From: Gemmatimonadaceae bacterium
GTDB taxonomy: Bacteria; Latescibacterota; UBA2968; UBA8231
Direction: 5' to 3'
DNA length: 51,392 nucleotides
NCBI GenBank assembly: GCA_026706075.1
Contig: JAPOZM010000104.1
Location: 1 to 51,392 of the forward strand
The translations under genes and the position numbers were made by a program. Positions 7,948 through 16,400 of the stretch are shown here, one piece after another. Below the pieces are notes generated by a model, which had not been told where the DNA came from, made no database searches, and saw nothing but the letters and a program-made list of their open reading frames with translations. Position 1 is the stretch's first letter. Each line of letters opens with the position of its first letter.

Positions 7948-8356
7948 CAGTTGACTCGCATGATTCGCTGGACTCGCCTGACTCGTCTGCAAATAAGGTA
8001 GCAACAGCTTCGACATACTCTTCGATTCTGGTAGCCAGGTCCTCTGCATCCAACTCTGGAAAGTCCACATCACCATAGGCGGCGGCCTTGCGAGCCATAT
8101 TGAGATTGGAAAGCATATCGGCAACATCGGGCAGACTGTGAGACTGAAGCGAACGCGCCGCTCTGGCTTTCCCTGGGTGAGATCTACTGGGCTCCATGCC
8201 CACTTTCAACGCTGCCGCGACAATGGAGGCTTCGAGACAATAGAATCCATATAGTGAAAGATCTGCCCAATCGGTAGGCTCATCCCAAGCAACGAGGACG
8301 CGTTCCAGGTGCTTCTTGGCAAGTGCCAGGCGTTCCTCAGCTTCGGGGTGCGGCAC
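7940..8356 (-). CDS. HEPN-like protein, putative toxin of HEPN/MNT pair
   Basis: A 138-residue all-helical protein beginning at a GTG 33 bases from the tmRNA 3' end. The N-terminal helices (AEERLALAKKHLERVLVAW) and the C-terminal NMARKAAAYGDVDFPE segment fit the HEPN fold. Classical HEPN RNases carry R-x4-6-H; here the equivalent reads RKAAAY, so the His appears to be Tyr, and RNase activity is doubtful or differently organised. The C-terminal tail is Glu/Ser-rich. It overlaps the MNT gene by 8 bp, as in two-gene HEPN/MNT modules. No terminator is seen between tmRNA and this gene, so read-through transcription is possible. Confidence 0.65.
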   Translation of the reverse strand: MPHPEAEERLALAKKHLERVLVAWDEPTDWADLSLYGFYCLEASIVAAALKVGMEPSRSHPGKARAARSLQSHSLPDVADMLSNLNMARKAAAYGDVDFPELDAEDLATRIEEYVEAVATLFADESGESSESCESTDA

Positions 8357-8389
8357 AGCTACTTTTCTGTCCCCTGCCTGTTGGTTATC

Positions 8390-8755
8390 TGGTGGAGGCG
8401 GCGGGAATCGAACCCGCGTCCGAAGGCGAGTCCTTCGAGACCCCTACGTGCGTAGTCGATCTACTCTGGAGCTCTCTCGTCCGCACCGGTTCCGATCGAC
8501 AGGATCCGGATAGGACCAGCCCCGAAGGTTTCGCCGGCGGAGCCGGGACGGTCGCCGCAAGCTAGCCTGCTATGATGTCGCCGAGGCCGGCGGCGCAGGC
8601 TCCACCGGCCCCGACGGGCTACCTGATTGCTCAGGCGGCCAACGCGTACGAGTTATCGTCGGCGTTTGTAAGAGTTCCCGAGGATTAACGAGGTTGTCGG
8701 GGACCTCGGCACGCGCTCTCGAATTCTCCACCCCCGTCGAAGCCAAGTCGCCCCC
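8390..8755 (-). ncRNA. ssrA: transfer-messenger RNA (tmRNA)
   Basis: A complete one-piece tmRNA of 366 nt including an encoded CCA. The 5' strand GGGGGCG pairs with 3' CGCCTCC over 7 bp, including a G3-U70 wobble, the alanine identity element. The 5' region has the conserved GGCTTCGACGGGGG. The T-arm is GCGGG-TTCGATT-CCCGC. A tag reading frame lies at 8663-8631, and the GC-rich region between tag and T-arm is consistent with pseudoknots. It rescues stalled ribosomes with SmpB by trans-translation. The HEPN/MNT pair starts 33 nt beyond its 3' end, a common integration site for mobile elements. Confidence 0.95.
8631..8663 (-). other. tmRNA proteolysis-tag reading frame (ADDNSYALAA)
   Basis: Ten codons from GCC at 8663 to a TGA at 8631 encode ADDNSYALAA, ending in the AL-A-A degron recognised by ClpXP-type proteases. 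A resume codon of GCC gives a tag very like the Chlorobi tag ADDYSYAMAA. Resumption two codons earlier (ACA AAC) would add TN and cannot be excluded. Confidence 0.85.
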
Positions 8756-8825
8756 ACGAAGCCGGATCATCCGTTCACTGCGGCGAATGTACCCGGCGCC
8801 GGCCCTTTCTGCAACGGGTGGATCG

Positions 8826-10367
8826 TCACGCCTTCTCGCGGTAGGAGATGTCGAGGCGGACCTCCTTGAGCACCACGGTCCGCCGAGGGGAGTCCGGCCC
8901 TCGAACCAGCCGGACGCGCAGCTGGTTCTCCCCCCGGCGCGGCGGGGGAGCCCCGACGTCCAGCCCGATGAGCGTTCCATCCTCGGTGGTGGTGCCGATG
9001 TTCGGATCGAGGGGCGAGCCGGCCAGGGCGGCCGCGGTCCAGCCGTCGCGGGAGACGCGCCGCTCCTCCCACGGCAGCACCCGCCCGTTCCACTCGACCT
9101 CCAGCTCGTCGCCCTCGGAGAGCCCCTCCAGCCCGAGGCCGAGAACGCAGCGGTCCAACTCGCCCGCCGCCGCGGCCGTCTCCGTGTCGTCGGTGATCTC
9201 CAAGGTCAGTTCGCAGCCGCCTCCGGGCCGGGTCTCCTCCAGGAAGACGGGCAGGGAGACCAGCGGGTGGGCGTGGTTGAAGGCGCCGCCGTGGCCCTCC
9301 TTGCCGAGCAGGCAGCGGTCGAGGCCGTAGCGCTTGTCGCGGCGCGACAGCCCGTCGCGGTCGGCGATCTCGCCGAGGACGCGCCGCTTCCACTCCGGCG
9401 GGGTTCCGTAGTAGTTGAACAGGTAGAGCCCGTCGACGCCGGCGTCCCACCAGCGCGCTGCCAGGGCCCGCAGGGCCCCCTCGTCGAGGCAGGGGCGCAG
9501 GGCCTCGAGGCTGCCGTAGACGCGGCAGTCCGTGCCCTCGGCGGCGGCGACGAACTCGTCGATGGGCGTCTCGAAGGGGATGAACCCGCCCCCGGCCGCC
9601 ACCGCGTCCACGAGGCCGTCGCCGATCCAGCGCTCCACGTCCAGGCCGAGGCGCCGGGAGTCGGCCAGGGTCGGGGGCACGCGCACCAGCAGCTCCACCC
9701 GGCGGCCCCGCCGGGAGCACTCGGCGTCGAGGCGCCGGCGGATGCGGCCCAGGAAGTCGGTCATCAGGTAGCCGCAGGCCAGGCCCTCCTCGACCCGGAA
9801 GAAGGCGGGATGGCGCATGTAGTCGAGCTCGACGCCGTCCACGTCGAAGCGCTCGAGCAGCTCGCAGACGACGGCCTCCATGTGCTCGCGCACCACCGGA
9901 AACTTGTAGTCCACGCCGCGGCGGATGGCGTGCTCCACGCTCGGCGCCGGGATGTGCTCGTCGAGCCGGCCGATGAGGCAGTCGGCGTGGCGCCGCCGGA
10001 ACTCGCCGAAGCCCGGCGAGGCGTACTCGGCGACGTAGTGGCTGTTCATGCGCACCGAGGCCAGCAGCCCCATCCCGGCCTCGTGGAACTGGCGGGTGAT
10101 CTCGGTCAGAGGACCCCCGGCGGCCTCGATGAGCCGTTCGCGGTTGGCCTTGCGCACCGCGTCCGGCCCCTCCAGGTCGTCCCGCCCCTCGCCGAAGCGC
10201 TCGCCCACGTCGGTCTCGTGGTTGTAGACCTCGCGGTTGCCCACGCACCAGCTCACGGCGTCGACGGGGGAGCCCTCGTAGGTGCGGACCATGTGCTCCT
10301 GGATCGCCTGGGGCGTGGCCTCCACGTCGCCGTTGGAGACCAGCCAGCCGTCGTCGTTGCTGATCAT
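8826..10367 (-). CDS. putative glycoside hydrolase, GHL10-like TIM barrel
   Basis: A 513-residue protein with a TIM-barrel glycosidase pattern. VSWCVGNREVYNHETD is near the start, then GMGLLASVRMNSHY, and FDVDGVELDYMRHPAFF, in which the DGVELD segment carries candidate catalytic acids on a barrel strand. The last 150 residues look beta-rich (ELEVEWNGRVLPW, RVRLVRG, VRLDISYREK), like an accessory jelly-roll. No signal peptide is visible, so it is cytoplasmic or its substrate is imported. The ATG at 10367 (MISNDDGW) is chosen on family-like content. An in-frame ATG at 10421 with AGGAGG upstream would add 18 residues and would share the palindrome ATGCAT with the divergent gene. Substrate unknown. 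Confidence 0.75.
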   Translation of the reverse strand: MISNDDGWLVSNGDVEATPQAIQEHMVRTYEGSPVDAVSWCVGNREVYNHETDVGERFGEGRDDLEGPDAVRKANRERLIEAAGGPLTEITRQFHEAGMGLLASVRMNSHYVAEYASPGFGEFRRRHADCLIGRLDEHIPAPSVEHAIRRGVDYKFPVVREHMEAVVCELLERFDVDGVELDYMRHPAFFRVEEGLACGYLMTDFLGRIRRRLDAECSRRGRRVELLVRVPPTLADSRRLGLDVERWIGDGLVDAVAAGGGFIPFETPIDEFVAAAEGTDCRVYGSLEALRPCLDEGALRALAARWWDAGVDGLYLFNYYGTPPEWKRRVLGEIADRDGLSRRDKRYGLDRCLLGKEGHGGAFNHAHPLVSLPVFLEETRPGGGCELTLEITDDTETAAAAGELDRCVLGLGLEGLSEGDELEVEWNGRVLPWEERRVSRDGWTAAALAGSPLDPNIGTTTEDGTLIGLDVGAPPPRRGENQLRVRLVRGPDSPRRTVVLKEVRLDISYREKA

Positions 10368-10415
10368 GCGGGGGCCTTGCGCGGCCTCCGCCGATCTGCG
10401 ATGGTCCATCATGTC

Positions 10416-10832
10416 ATGCATTTGAGATACGGCCTCCTGGCCGACTCGGTGGCCCCGGGCGCCCAGGGCAAGAAGAACATCATCGGGACCTTCCAGGCGA
10501 TCCATGCCGGGAAGTACCCCTGCGTCCACCCCAGTCTCTCGCTGCTCATCCGGATCGAGGGAGACGCCTCGGAGACGGGTCCCCATGAGATCGAGCTGGT
10601 CTTCGTCGACGCCGACTACAAGGCCATCGCGAAGCCGATGAAGGCGGAGTTCCGACTCGATGAGAAGAGCCGGCCCGCACCCGGCGTACCCGTCTCCGCC
10701 GAGGTGGTGATGAACATCCAGAACCTGCCCCTGGCCAAGGCGGGACCGTACGAGTTCGTCCTGAGGGTGGACGGGCGGCACCTGGGCGGCATACCGCTCT
10801 ACGCGGTGGAGGCGAAGCAGCCGGGGGGGTGA
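10416..10832 (+). CDS. DUF6941-like small protein
   Basis: A 138-residue protein starting MHLRYGLLADSVA, with ASETGPHEIELVFVDADYK, FRLDEKSRPAPGVPVSAE and GPYEFVLRVDGRHLGGIPLY. This pattern is that of the all-beta family I know as DUF6941, whose function is not known. It has no signal peptide or membrane helix. It is the only rightward gene between two leftward ones, divergent from the glycosidase. No Shine-Dalgarno is seen before the ATG; GTG/ATG codons slightly upstream (10401) are possible starts. Confidence 0.65.
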   Translation: MHLRYGLLADSVAPGAQGKKNIIGTFQAIHAGKYPCVHPSLSLLIRIEGDASETGPHEIELVFVDADYKAIAKPMKAEFRLDEKSRPAPGVPVSAEVVMNIQNLPLAKAGPYEFVLRVDGRHLGGIPLYAVEAKQPGG

Positions 10833-10884
10833 GGGGCGCGAGGCGGACGGCCCGGGGGATCACCGGTAGCGAGGTGCCGTTCGC

Positions 10885-12432
10885 TCAAGCCCGCTCGACC
10901 TCGAAGGCCGCGAGGTTGCGGGTCTCCCTGCTGAACTCGACGGCCACCAGGTGGATCGGCTGACGCAGGCCGCGGTACTTGTCGGCGTAGCGCCTCTCCT
11001 TCAACTGCGCCATGGCGGCGCCTTCGGGCTCCATCTCGACGACCTTGAACTCGAAGAGATAGACGTTGTCGTTGAAGCGGACCGCCATGTCGAGGCGGCC
11101 GTGGCTGCTGCTGTCCTCGACGGTGACGTCCAGTCCCAGGGCCGCGAAGTACGAGTAGAACACGCTGGCGTAGTAGCCCTCGTAGGAGGCGATGTCGTTG
11201 CTGGTGTACCACTCGTAGGGAATGCTGGCGTAGAAGGCGTGAAAGAGGGTCTCGAGACCGGCGAAGTCGTTGGCGAGCAACAGGTCGTAGAGCCGGGCGC
11301 TGTGCGCCGCCCCGCGCGAGGCATCGCCGGTCATGCGATTCAGGAGGCTCCCGTTCAAGCTCTGCCGAACTTCCTGGTTCGGATAGCCCAGCCGGTAGTA
11401 CACCTGCCCGCCGCGCGGCTCGGTGTGGCGGATGGTCAGGTAGCCGGTCTGGAACAGCAGCGCCTCCGTCGCGATGTGATCGACGTCGAAGGCCGACAGC
11501 AGGTCGCTGCTTCCCAACATGTCGTCGAGGGCCAGCGAGCTCACTCTCCGCTGGAACAGCAAATCCACCAGGAACGAGGGCGTGCCGGTCTCGAACCAGT
11601 GGGCCTTGAACTCCCGGCTGTCGAAGAGCAGTAGAATGTCGAACGGGTTGTACACGTTCTCCTCACCCAGCCAGCTGTAGCCGTTGTACCAGTCGCGGAT
11701 CTCGTCCCGGTCGAGGCCGGGAAGCTCCGGCGCGAACACGGTATCCAGATCGGCCTCGGTGTAGCCGCAGATGGCGGAATAGCGAGGGTCCAGGGTGATG
11801 TCCCTGAGGTTGTTGAGGCCGGAAAACAGGTTGACCTTGGAGAACTTGCTCACGCCGGTGAGGAAGCTGAAGCGGATGTCGGCGTCGCTGTCCTTGATCG
11901 TCGAGTAGAGGCCGCGCAGGAAGTCGCGGTGGGCCCGGGCGAGTTCCGGCGTCTCCAGGGCGTCCAGGATCGGCTTGTCGTACTCGTCGATCAGCACCGC
12001 CGCCGGCTGTCCGGACCGGCCGTGCAGGGCCTCCAGCAGAAAGGCGAGACGCCGGGGCGCCGTGGCGGACTCGGAGACCACTCCCGCCCGGCGTTCGATG
12101 GCATTCAGTTGATCCGCCAGGTCGGCCTGCAGGGAGCCCGGCTCCGTGAAGTTGCCGCTGCCGAAGCTCAGGCGCACGACCGGGTGCCGCACCGACCAGT
12201 CCCAGTGTTCGTGGATGTGGAGCCCCTCGAACAGGGGTTCGTTGCCCTCGAAAAGCTCCTTGCAGGTATCGAGGAACAGGCTCTTGCCGAAACGCCGGGG
12301 CCGGGAGAGGAAGTAGTGCTTCCCCCCGTCGAGCAGCCGCCGGAGGAAGGCGGTCTTGTCGACGTAGTAGCAGTCTCCCTCGCGCAACTCGCGGAAGGTC
12401 TGGATGCCTATGGGGAGTCTGCGTCTGGGCAT
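10885..12432 (-). CDS. AAA-ATPase-like protein with C-terminal PD-(D/E)XK nuclease domain
   Basis: A 515-residue protein of the common AAA_18/AAA-ATPase_like plus DUF1703 architecture. It starts with PIGIQTFRELREGDCYYVDKT and a P-loop in LSRPRRFGKSLFLDT. The Walker B is VLIDEYDKPI and a sensor-like SFLTGVSKF follows. The C-terminus has the restriction-like fold motif GRLDMAVRFNDNVYLFEFKV (D...ExK). These proteins are widespread, often multicopy and associated with mobile or defence DNA; the biological role is not established. The start at 12432 has no clear ribosome site. A -10-like TATACT lies about 115 bp upstream. Confidence 0.9.
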   Translation of the reverse strand: MPRRRLPIGIQTFRELREGDCYYVDKTAFLRRLLDGGKHYFLSRPRRFGKSLFLDTCKELFEGNEPLFEGLHIHEHWDWSVRHPVVRLSFGSGNFTEPGSLQADLADQLNAIERRAGVVSESATAPRRLAFLLEALHGRSGQPAAVLIDEYDKPILDALETPELARAHRDFLRGLYSTIKDSDADIRFSFLTGVSKFSKVNLFSGLNNLRDITLDPRYSAICGYTEADLDTVFAPELPGLDRDEIRDWYNGYSWLGEENVYNPFDILLLFDSREFKAHWFETGTPSFLVDLLFQRRVSSLALDDMLGSSDLLSAFDVDHIATEALLFQTGYLTIRHTEPRGGQVYYRLGYPNQEVRQSLNGSLLNRMTGDASRGAAHSARLYDLLLANDFAGLETLFHAFYASIPYEWYTSNDIASYEGYYASVFYSYFAALGLDVTVEDSSSHGRLDMAVRFNDNVYLFEFKVVEMEPEGAAMAQLKERRYADKYRGLRQPIHLVAVEFSRETRNLAAFEVERA

Positions 12433-12549
12433 GGGAGGGGTCTCAGACCGCAAGGGCTCTGCAGGGCGCTCCGGGGTTCCAGATGGCCTCGACACTCCAT
12501 CCCGCCGTGCGGGCACGGTGAGTGTCCCATATTCCGGGGGTACTCTCAA

Positions 12550-12555
12550 AGTATA
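12550..12555 (-). promoter_or_regulatory. possible -10 element for the AAA-ATPase gene
   Basis: TATACT on the minus strand matches a sigma70-type -10 box, 118 bp upstream of the ATG, in the 199-bp gap before the PIN gene stop. The spaced -35 (GTCCAT-like) is poor, so this is only a candidate. Confidence 0.25.
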
Positions 12556-12631
12556 GCCACAAGACGACCCCCATGGACTGCTGGCACGCCAGCCTCGCTG
12601 CGGTCTGGCTCTCCTCCCTGCTGGCCTGCGT

Positions 12632-13048
12632 TCAGTGTACCTGGGGAATGACTTCGAACCCCATCTGCCGGAAGTGGTGGTCCAACGTCAGGACTCGGCG
12701 GATCCGCAGCTCTCGCATGAGCACGAAGCTGCAGCAGTCCGTGAAGGAGAACTCCTTGTCCCGGTATCGGAAGAAGAGCGATCGCGCCCGTTCTCTTCGC
12801 CGCTCGTCGATGGCCTCGATCCGGAGTCGAGCGGACTCGTCGACCTGCGACCACCAGGTCTCGGCAGCCTCCAACCCAAGGCGGAACCGAATGGTGGTCA
12901 GCGTCTCGTCGATTACGTAGTCCGACGTCGTCAGGATGCCGCTGGAAGACAGCCACTGATCCCTTGCCTGGCGTACAGCAGGACCCGTCTCATCACTCTG
13001 GTCGGCGGCGGCGACCCATGCAGCCGTGTCCACGAACATCTGCCTCAC
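12632..13048 (-). CDS. PIN-domain toxin (VapC-type ribonuclease)
   Basis: A 138-residue PIN domain. The first acidic residue is in MFVDTAAWVAAAD, the second in DYVIDETLTT, the third in FSFTDCCSFVLM, and the last in LTLDHHF. Together these form the Mg2+ site of VapC-like RNases, which typically cleave tRNA or rRNA. The ATG overlaps the antitoxin stop by 4 bp (ATGA), the standard arrangement of a toxin-antitoxin operon. Confidence 0.88.
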   Translation of the reverse strand: MRQMFVDTAAWVAAADQSDETGPAVRQARDQWLSSSGILTTSDYVIDETLTTIRFRLGLEAAETWWSQVDESARLRIEAIDERRRERARSLFFRYRDKEFSFTDCCSFVLMRELRIRRVLTLDHHFRQMGFEVIPQVH

Positions 13049-13290
13049 GGGTACAGGATCTCGTCATGGCGGGCGGCGGCATCCCCCGAATCCGACGCAC
13101 CAACGGCCGGCGCCTGGTAGAGAGAATCCGTCTCCAAGGGGGCTTTGTCGATCGGTGGACTTCCAACCGGGACGATGTCGAAGGCGGGACGACTGCGGTA
13201 GAGGACGGTGAACCGCTCCCCGTGCCGAACCTTCATCACTACGTCCTGCAGGCGCTCTCGAAGCTGCTTGGCACTGATGATCTCCGGCAT
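13045..13290 (-). CDS. PHD/YefM-family antitoxin
   Basis: An 81-residue protein with a Phd-type N-terminal DNA-binding segment (EIISAKQLRERLQDVV, HGERFTVLYRSRPAFDIVP) and a disordered acidic C-terminal tail that would wrap the PIN toxin. GGGAG and AAGGAA precede the ATG. The 40 bp upstream contain three TTGA units (TTGAGTTGAACTTGA) beside a GATTAT, suggesting an autoregulatory operator-promoter. This is an inference from position. Pairing of a Phd-fold antitoxin with a PIN toxin is common. Confidence 0.85.
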   Translation of the reverse strand: MPEIISAKQLRERLQDVVMKVRHGERFTVLYRSRPAFDIVPVGSPPIDKAPLETDSLYQAPAVGASDSGDAAARHDEILYP

Positions 13291-13407
13291 TTCCTTACTC
13301 CCTTCAAGTTCAACTCAAGATAATCTCTTCCCCAGGTGGGGCAATCGCCCAGCCTTAGCTGCAGGAGTCCCCGACGGCAGTCAAGTCCACAGGTCTCTGA
13401 GCATCCG

Positions 13408-16400
13408 ATGAGTCTCCGTCATCTCGCCCTCGCCGCGCTCCTGCTCACCCCCCTGCTGGCCTCCCCCTCCCCCGCGGACCCCGCGCCAGATCTGCAGGAG
13501 AGCCTGCGTCGCACCCTGGCCGCCCTCTCCGCCCCCGCCTGCAGGATGACCGGCTATCCCGGGATCCTCCAGGCCGGCGACTGGCTCACCGCCGAGCTGA
13601 AGACCCTGGGCATCGAGGAGATCTACCGCCACGAGTTCCCCGTGCCCGTCCCGGTGGACGAGGGGTTCCGGGCGGAGGCGGATGGGGAATCCCTGAGGCT
13701 CTACGGCGTGTGGCCCAACCTCGTGCGCACGCCGACCCTGCCTCCCGGCGGCCTGGAGGGGCCTCTGGCCGACGGCGGGGACGGCAGCGGCCTCGAAGGC
13801 CAGCCGGTGGCCGGGCGCATCGTGCTCCTCGACTACGACTCCGGCCGCGCCTGGGTCGACGCCTTCCACCTGGGGGCGGCGGCCGTGGTGCTACTCGAGT
13901 CGGCGGGGGCCCACGGCAAGGAGGCGGAGCTGAAGTTCCTCGACGTGCCCGCCGACCTGCCGCGGCTCTACGCGCGGGCGCCCGAGGCCGGCCGCCTGCG
14001 ACAGCTCGCCCGCGAGGGAGCGCGTGTCCGCCTCTCCGGGCGCATGACCTGGCGCCAGGCCACCGGGCGGAACCTCGTGGCCGTCGTCGAGGGGCGGGAC
14101 CCGGCGTTGCGCGGGGAGGCGGTCCTGCTGACCGCCTACTACGACGCCGTCTCGCCGGTGCCGGCCCTGGCGCCGGGGGCGGAGCAGGCCTCGGGCGCCG
14201 CGGCCCTGCTGGAGCTGGCGCGGCGGCTGGCGGCGCGACCGCCGGCGCGCACGGTGGTGCTCCTGTGGACGGCGGGCCACTTCCAGAATCTGGCGGGCAT
14301 GCGCCACTTCACGCCCCTGCTGCTGCAGGCCGCCGGCCGGCGCGAGGACCAGGTGGAGGACTCGTCCCTGCTGCGGCGGCTCTCCGGTCTCGACCTGCGC
14401 TTCGTGGCCGGCCTCGACCTGTCCGCGCGCAGCTCGCGGATGGGGGTGTTCAGGCCCCGAGATCCCTACCGCACCTCGCTGCTGGTCCCGCCGGTCACGT
14501 CCCGCATCCTGGAGCTGGCCGCCGCGTACGAGGACTCGGCCGCGGGGGGCGCCCTGCAGCTGGTCAACGGCCTCAAGCCGGACCTGTCCCGCCAGGGGCT
14601 CGGCGGCCTCGCCCTTACCGTGCCCCTCGACGCCTCCGTCGCCGCCCTGGCCGGCTGTCCGGCGCTGGCCTTCGTCACCGTCAACGACAGCCGCGCCGGC
14701 TTCGACTCGCCCACCGACTTCGCCGGGCAGGTGGACTGCGCCGGGCTGGCGCGACAGGTTGACCTGCTCGCCCATCTGGTATCCGGCCTGGCCGGGGACC
14801 CCCGGCTGCCGGACTGGGCCTGGGGGGACGACGCCTTCGGGACCGTCCACGGAGACGTCGTCCACTACGGGCCCCGCAGCTACCTGCCCGACCAGCCCAC
14901 GGCCGGCGCCCTGGTGCGGGTGCGCCTGCGGCAACCCACCCTGAGCGGGGTGCGGCCGGACTTCCTGGCCGTGGCCGGCGACTCGGGCCGCTACCGCATC
15001 CCGGGGCTGGAGTCGGGCATCATCTACACCCAGCCGGTGCGGCTGGAGGCCTACGGGCTGGACGCGGAGACGGGAGCCGTGACCCAGGCCCCGGACTGGG
15101 GCGTCAACGGCGAGCGCCGGCTGCCGCGGCGGACCCTCACCGTGACCATGGACGGCGAGGAAGAGGAGGTGCAGATCGTCACCGCCCCGCTGCGGGGGAC
15201 GGCCCTGCTCTCCCTTTTCGACCCGCGGAACCTCATCACCCCGGAGCGCCTGCAGGTGATCGACGCGGCCCTGGAGGCCGAGCCCCCCGTCTTCGGCGCC
15301 TGCCTGCCCCTGACGGCGCCGGAGATGGAGCTCTTCGGGTACCGCAACCGCGTCGGCTCCTGGACCGAGCCGGTGGGCGTCCTCTTCGCGCGGCCGGGGA
15401 CGCGCTTCAAGGCGGTCATGTCCACCGGCCGCTACGGGCTGGGGCGCCGGCTGCTGCTCGTCAACGGCTCGCCGGAGGCGCCCGGGGGCGCGGGCTACGC
15501 CGCCGAGCAGGGGCGGCTCCCGGAGACGGCCCACCGGGTGGCCGCCGACATGCACGGCCTCAACGGCGAGCGCATCGAGGGCCTGCTGCTCCACGGGGTG
15601 CGCAACGCCCGGCTCGCCGCCTTCCACGAGCGCTCCGGGGAGCTTCTGCGGGAGGCGGGGGAAGCCCGCCTCGCCTTGCGCCACCGCGACTCCGTCGACC
15701 GCGCCCGCCGCGCCTGGGCCCTTGCGGCGGCGGCCTACCGCGAGGTCGAGGGCACCCGCTCCGGCGTCGTGCAGGGCGCCCTCTTCCTGCTGGCGGCGCT
15801 CATCCCCTTCGCCCACTTCGCCGAGCGCCTGCTCTTCGGCTTCGTCGGCCTGCGGCGCCAGGTGGCCGGCTACTTCGTCCTCTTCCTGCTCGGGTTCGTC
15901 GCCCTGCGCTACCTGCACCCGGCCTTCGAGCTGTCGATCTCGCCGGTGATCATCCTCCTCGGCTTCGTCACCCTCTCCCTGGGGATCCTGGTGGCCACTC
16001 TCGGCGTGGGGCGGCTCAACCGGGAGCTGCGCGAACTGGCCGGCGGACGGCGGGCGCGCGCGGGAGTGCAGCGCTCGGGGGCGGTGCTCGCCTCGGTCGC
16101 CGTGGGCCTGGCGCAGATGCGGCGCCGGCCGTGGCGCACCGGTCTGACCTGCGCCACCCTGGTGATGCTCACCTTCTCGGTCCTCTCCTTCACGTCGATC
16201 CGCGACTCCCTGCGCACCAACCGGGTCGACATCGGTGAGGGGGCGGCGTACGACGGAGCCCTCGTGCGCATGCCGGGGTGGAAGACGATGGAGCGGGAGG
16301 GCTGGCGCATGCTGCGAGACTGGTTCGGCGCGGACCGGGTCTCGCCGCGGGCGTGGATGACGGCCTCGTCCGCCGGGGCCGCCTTCCGGGTCGAGCGCCA

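Noticed and set aside
8390..8520. A tRNA gene at the CCA-ending T-arm
   Set aside because: The T-arm and acceptor belong to the tmRNA; there is no anticodon arm within tRNA distance, and the 5' acceptor strand is 360 bp away.
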